64,000 nt of DNA from Anisakis pegreffii (Eukaryota; Nematoda; Chromadorea; Rhabditida; Anisakidae). This document shows, in pieces, positions 59,672 through 64,000 of this stretch. The position numbers and the translations under genes were made by a program. The notes below the pieces were generated by a model. That model had not been told where the DNA came from. It was given only the letters and a program-made list of their open reading frames with translations, and searched no databases. The stretch spans positions 57,093 through 121,092 of the forward strand of contig JAPYMA010000241.1 of assembly GCA_035041965.1 (NCBI GenBank). Reading direction: 5' to 3'. The stretch's first letter is position 1. The number at the start of each line of letters is the position of its first letter.

Positions 59672-60298
59672 TTATAATGGTAGTGGTGGCGATGGTTGTG
59701 TTATTGTTGTTGTTTTTTTTTTTGTTATTACTATCATTGGGGTTTCTGACATAACTTGGATTTTTTCGAGGTGGATGTGGGGATGAGGAATTGAGTTTTT
59801 GATTTGCACAGGTATATGTGGCAAGGTATTAGATGTCTTTAAGGTTAAGTGGGACGGATTGGTGGTTTGGTCAGCTTCAATAGCGATGATCAAAATGTTG
59901 TCTTCAGTAATTGATAGTTCTAATCTTTTTTGAGACACTACTGACTACTGTTCTTATGTTCTGCTTAGTGTGTAGGTTTTATACATTGGAATCATCATTG
60001 GTAAGAGATGGTAATGTGGAAGGCTTATGTTCGAGTTTTTCTGATGGTAGATGGTATGAAAACGGCTTGATTTGAGTTGAAGGAACGGGAATTTTAATTG
60101 CGATTAAGAATTTCACGATGTATCATTTACATCATCTAACACCGAGTTCATGCAGTACCAAAAGAGTATGCGCGAATTTTTTCCGTTTTGCTGAATGATG
60201 GTGTATGATTTTAGCATTTTGCTTGAAACTATACTGTAGGTAGATGATCGAGGAATTTCCATCAGTGGTTTTATGAATGACACCTCTTTTACCCACAC
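59672..60298 (-). CDS. Weak candidate gene fragment, minus strand
   Basis: I do not recognise this sequence. On the minus strand several short open segments look protein-like: VWVKEVSFIKPLMEIPRSS near 60298-60230, IKPFSYHLPSEKLEHKPS near 60085-60025, and an 88-codon frame at 59938-59672 starting MSQKRLELSITEDN and ending in a Thr/Pro-rich tail. They sit in different frames separated by stops, and I could not join them with matching splice phases. A decayed gene or chance are both possible. Confidence 0.2.
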
Positions 60299-61969
60299 GT
60301 CAATTGCTAAAATTTAGTGGAATACAATAGATAAATCGATTCGGAAAGATGTAGTCATCATAGCCGTCTTACTCCAAATGGCGTATGATTCGATGGGACT
60401 TTCGTTTAGACGTCATTTGAATGAGTCACAATAAAATCATGTGAGTCACAATAATAAAAAAACCCCTTTGTATAAGACATTGTCTAGTAATAGTATGGAA
60501 GGAATTGAAGGATGGAATTAATACGAGAACAATCGTTAGAAGTTGGAAGGAACAGAATTGCTATCAAAAAGCATTTGCACAAAGACCTAATAAATCGGTT
60601 CAATTCTATGAGATGCAACGTGTAAAATAATAATTCACATTCTCATTTTCACCTTCCTGATATCGCAGAGTGGTTTGATTTTTGATTGTCCCACTGTGAA
60701 ATATTTATCGACTATTTCCAGTGCTTCTGTCATTGGAAAACCCTGTTAGGCTCGGACAAGCTAATGCAACTCAGAAAATAGAAGAAGGTTGACCCAAATT
60801 ATCTCACTAAGAATTATTTCATTAGGAGTTGGTAATGATAAAATTAATTGGAATGATTTGGAAGTTTGCTCAATTGCATCGAATCAAGTCAATCAGTCGT
60901 GAGTTCTCTGGAAATAAAATTCGATTCGGTGAATTTACTGGATATTTTCTGCATCATACACCCTATCACAGTTTCAATCAACTTTCTTAGCTTTCAATTT
61001 GAAGATAAGCTTAACTCAGTTAACAATATCAAATAATATTCTGTTCGTAGTTTATCATAAATTCATTGCAGTGTTATAAATAGAAATACAGGACGATGAA
61101 GCCGATTCACTTCGTAAATATCTGTTCATTGAAATGAACTGGATTTTTGTTTATAACTAATTGTACAAACGTTTCGGAGGATGTGAAGATCTATCGGTCG
61201 AGAAGCTCGAGATATACAGTTAGGAGGATGAGCGTGACGGAACTGTGAGAGAGGCAAAAAGAAACGAATTTGGAAAGAGAATACAAGTTGTTTCGATCGG
61301 ATCTAGCATTGACAAAAACTGTGATACAACGACAAAAGCAAATGAATTGAGTCGATATTCAATCAGAGGATAAACATAGCAATCGAACAATCATTCTATC
61401 AAAAGAATGTCGTCATGTTGTCAAAAAGGTAGAATCTGTAAACGATGTCTTTGTGTTCATTTGCTCAGTTGTCACTTGATCGTTTTATATGAATAATTGA
61501 GGAACTGACTGTTAAAAGCCTCATAGAGGTCGTTCATTTAGGTATTAGTTGATTTTCTTTATTATGCAGCAACTCGCAATTAAGTTGGCTGTTCGTAACT
61601 TTATAAATACCTTCTCCACTAAATTTGCAGATATAACTGGAGCTTATAATTGGAGTCGAAATACGAACGAATCAGTGAATATGTATTGGATCATGTTGTC
61701 ATGTATTTCATGTCATATAAGTAAGTTGATCTATTGAAATCATTTTGTTTAGAAGTAAACGAGTCAACGTGTTGATGTTCTCATTCATTAATTTCAGTGT
61801 TTTCAGTCCCGTTTAACAAGGAAGAGGGGATTGGGGGAGGTTTTCTGGAAATCATATGATTGATGCTATCGAGCTTGATCTGGCTATAATTGGGCTTGCA
61901 TCTGATTATCTGTTCTTGACTGTCACTTTTCTAATGTTGGACAAATCTATCGATATTATCACGAGTTCC
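60299..61969. other. Intergenic, no gene recognised
   Basis: No supportable exon on either strand. A short frame at 61549-61737 has no family resemblance. Confidence 0.45.
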
Positions 61970-62145
61970 CATCGCCTGCGTAGAAGATAACCTCGCTCTC
62001 CCATTTCATCGTCGGCGGGGAACGCGGGGAGCGCTCCCTCCCGCGCAATTTGCTCCCCGACTTTTTTGCGGAAATCCCCCCCGTCCAATTTCGCTCCCCG
62101 CGGAGACCCCCCGTGCAAAAAATTGCTCCCCGACGAACACTAGTT
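61970..62145. repeat. GC-rich island with repeated GCTCCCCG motif
   Basis: About 170 bases of strongly GC-rich sequence in an AT-rich region. GCTCCCCG occurs at 62052, 62093 and 62124, each time just after an AATTT/AAATT stretch, and a perfect 12-bp palindrome GGGAGCGCTCCC precedes them. The runs of C (CCCCCCC) and the palindrome suggest a structured or foreign sequence. The short minus-strand frames here are compositional. Confidence 0.7.
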
Positions 62146-62371
62146 CGAACGGATGAAATCATGAAGTTTCATTTTACGGCGAACTCATATCCCCAATGAA
62201 GTGAGCATTCAACCCAGTGATGGTCACAGTTATTATGAAATAAACTCATGTCATCATCAAGAGACACAAATAATGCATAGATGCAGATATTCTTCGGAAA
62301 TATTAAAGAATTCGAAAGTGATATGTAAATTTCGAATGGTTCTGCTGGAAATAACGCTTTGTCATATTCAG

Positions 62372-62534
62372 CATCGTGTATCGCTCAATATGCGCAAGAC
62401 GGCAGTACAGTGTTAGTAGCGAACAACTCTCCGTATACAAACACAAATGCAGCGAATACTTACAATTCTTACTGGAGCAGTGGCTCTCAATCTCAACACC
62501 AACAACAACAACCACAACTGTATCCAACATACCA
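62372..62534 (+). CDS. Candidate exon with Gln/Asn/Ser/Tyr-rich region
   Basis: Between a TCATATTCAG acceptor (phase 1) and a CA|GTAAAG donor (phase 2), the frame reads CIAQYAQDGSTVLVANNSPY and then a low-complexity region with SGSQSQHQQQQPQLYPTYQ. The composition resembles disordered regions of transcription factors or coat proteins, not intergenic noise. Partner exons are uncertain; 63683-63750 may belong to the same gene, with at least one exon missing between them because the phases differ. Confidence 0.35.
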
Positions 62535-63682
62535 GTAAAGCGAACAACCAACTGCATACAAACAAGGCTCGCCTTACACTAATCAGAATCCCATGACTGA
62601 TGGCTATGTGTGTACCCTGCAACACGTATCATTTTGCTGTTTCATCGATAAGGACGCTGATAGGTAGCATAATCATAGGGTTAACGGCTGTGGTAAAGTC
62701 ATGAAAATATCTCGTTGATAGAATTAATAGTAAAAGAACTGCTTGAATTGTGCCACTTGAGGTTTCAATTGCAAAATCACTGAAATTCGCATTTCCAATT
62801 TGAGTTTTTCCTCAATTTTATTACTTGTAGCATTAAAACTTGGATATTGAGATTTGTTCACACAGTGTGCCCACAAAAGAACACGTCCTCAATTTCGCAA
62901 CATCTTTTTTTACTGCGTGATATATCGTCAGAATACGAAAATTTGTTTAGTTTTTCAACTACTGATTCATCAAAACAGCAACTGATTCCACTCAAAACCA
63001 GTCATTAGGGTTATTGCACAACGCTATTTGAGGATAGTTACAAGAGTGCAAAATGTTTTTGATAGCATTGCTGTAACGGCTATGGTATTAGCCATGTTCG
63101 CCCTCAATTTTCCACTACAGTGTACCGTTACAAACTAAACACAGCGATTCCGAAGTGATTCTTTCCACTGCGAACTATTGGTTCGTTCAGTTCACGTTCA
63201 CATACTCAACTTTTTTCGCTATACAGACTAATTATTTCTAATTATGTGACTAATTACCAACATTAATTGCGTAAATGATTATTAGTTTGCGTGAAATTAA
63301 CGAAATCAGCATATTCATGAGGTATAATTGAGCTCTCTCATTAAGAGTTGCTTTATCGGCGATAAATTTGCATTTTATCGTCATTTTCTTGTTCTTTTTA
63401 ACTAGGGCATATGTTATTAGATTAAATGTAAGTATCGCAGATTTAGCATTCATCAGTTTTGCTTTTCAGTAACGTTCCTCATTCGATGGAACGGTAATGA
63501 TGCTGACAATAACTTAGGTTCTTCAGGTTTTTGATGAAGTATCCTAAGAATGTTGAGTTTCGCAAGAGGTGATTGAAATGTTTTCGTTTCTCTTCGTTGT
63601 TGACGACTTTCTCGGCCTACCAATGCGTTTTTTGTAATGTGCTCTGATAGATCTTTATTTCCAACTATTACCTATGTTTCAG
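62535..63682. other. Possible intron or intergenic sequence
   Basis: No exon recognised. It is an intron if the candidate exons on either side belong to one gene. Confidence 0.3.
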
Positions 63683-63750
63683 TTCCTCAATGGACCTTGA
63701 ACTTTGGTGGACGACTTATATCGGCGACAAATCATCGACAATACAGGCCA
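63683..63750 (+). CDS. Candidate exon, possibly Sec31-like FGGRL segment
   Basis: After a clear ATGTTTCAG acceptor the frame reads PQWTLNFGGRLISATNHRQY to a donor at GCCA|GTTAAT. The P-x-W ... FGG(R/K)L pattern resembles the conserved segment just after the WD40 repeats in the COPII coat protein Sec31, but 22 residues are too few to decide. No WD40 exon was recognised upstream. Confidence 0.3.
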
Positions 63751-63858
63751 GTTAATTTTTTGCTTTTTTTATTATATTCCTTTTTTCATAGGCTTTAGGT
63801 CCATTAGATAGGTGAATGGGAGGAGAAGCATTCTGAGTTCTTTAATTTTGTTTTGAAT

Positions 63859-64000
63859 GGCTGCACTGGCATTTTAAAAAAAGAACCATCCCTATAAAAC
63901 TGAGTTTCACGAACGTAGGGTATGAATTGCCTCATGAAGTTAGCGGTAGGTCTGGAAAGTTCGCCTGGACCACTCATCCGAAGAGTCGAGTCGCTAGGCG
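63859..64000 (-). repeat. Inverted copy of the 486-bp repeat, cut by the window edge
   Basis: The reverse complement of this stretch matches 45197 back to about 45040 of the tandem array. It covers the GCTGCACTGGC segment, TATAAAACTGAGTTTC, and GAAGTTAGCGGTAGGTCTGG with GTTCGCCTGGACCACTCAT, with several substitutions. It continues beyond the window. Confidence 0.9.

Overview
This is an AT-rich animal nuclear window, and the gene content points to a nematode. It carries a cuticle collagen, a ground-like (GRL) secreted protein, a ShKT domain protein and an UNC-5 netrin receptor, all in many-exon genes with GT-AG introns. I assembled the genes by hand: exon frames were joined only where donor and acceptor phases agreed and the joined protein matched a known family. 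The introns suggest a lineage with loose splice signals (many AAG acceptors, several GTTC donors). I cannot name the species.

Layout. 663-10496 (+): most of unc-5, from the second Ig domain to the death domain; the 5' end lies outside the window. 11819-13261 (-): a 168-aa tryparedoxin/nucleoredoxin-like protein. 13747-14112: a foldback element. 16595-19928 (+): a predicted secreted protein that joins a ShKT domain to a nitrobindin (THAP4-type heme-binding) barrel. 21722-29303 (+): an adhesion GPCR of about 1052 aa with a Ser/Thr-rich stalk, GAIN/GPS region and seven membrane segments; one of its introns holds a 719-bp hAT-type element with an 8-bp target duplication. 30424-31253 (+): a GRL protein. 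32053-34122 (-): a cuticle collagen. 35263-38383 (-): a complete MOCS3/UBA4 (moc-3) gene.

38.6-49.3 kb is poor in genes and rich in repeats. It holds a 2.3-kb element with long inverted ends, a 486-bp tandem repeat (about 3.7 copies, with an inverted relative at the right edge of the window) and a probable non-LTR retrotransposon tail. 49373-50635 (+) is an SRR1-like protein and 52682-53370 (+) a standalone ubiquitin-binding ZnF-UBP protein. 53.4-64 kb has a second complex repeat (58.3-59.6 kb), a GC-rich island and a few weak candidate exons.

The genes do not form an operon-like pathway. They cover axon guidance and receptor signalling (unc-5, aGPCR), cuticle and secreted proteins (collagen, GRL, ShKT-nitrobindin), and housekeeping sulfur, redox and ubiquitin functions (moc-3, thioredoxin-like, ZnF-UBP). 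The most unusual gene model is the secreted ShKT-nitrobindin.
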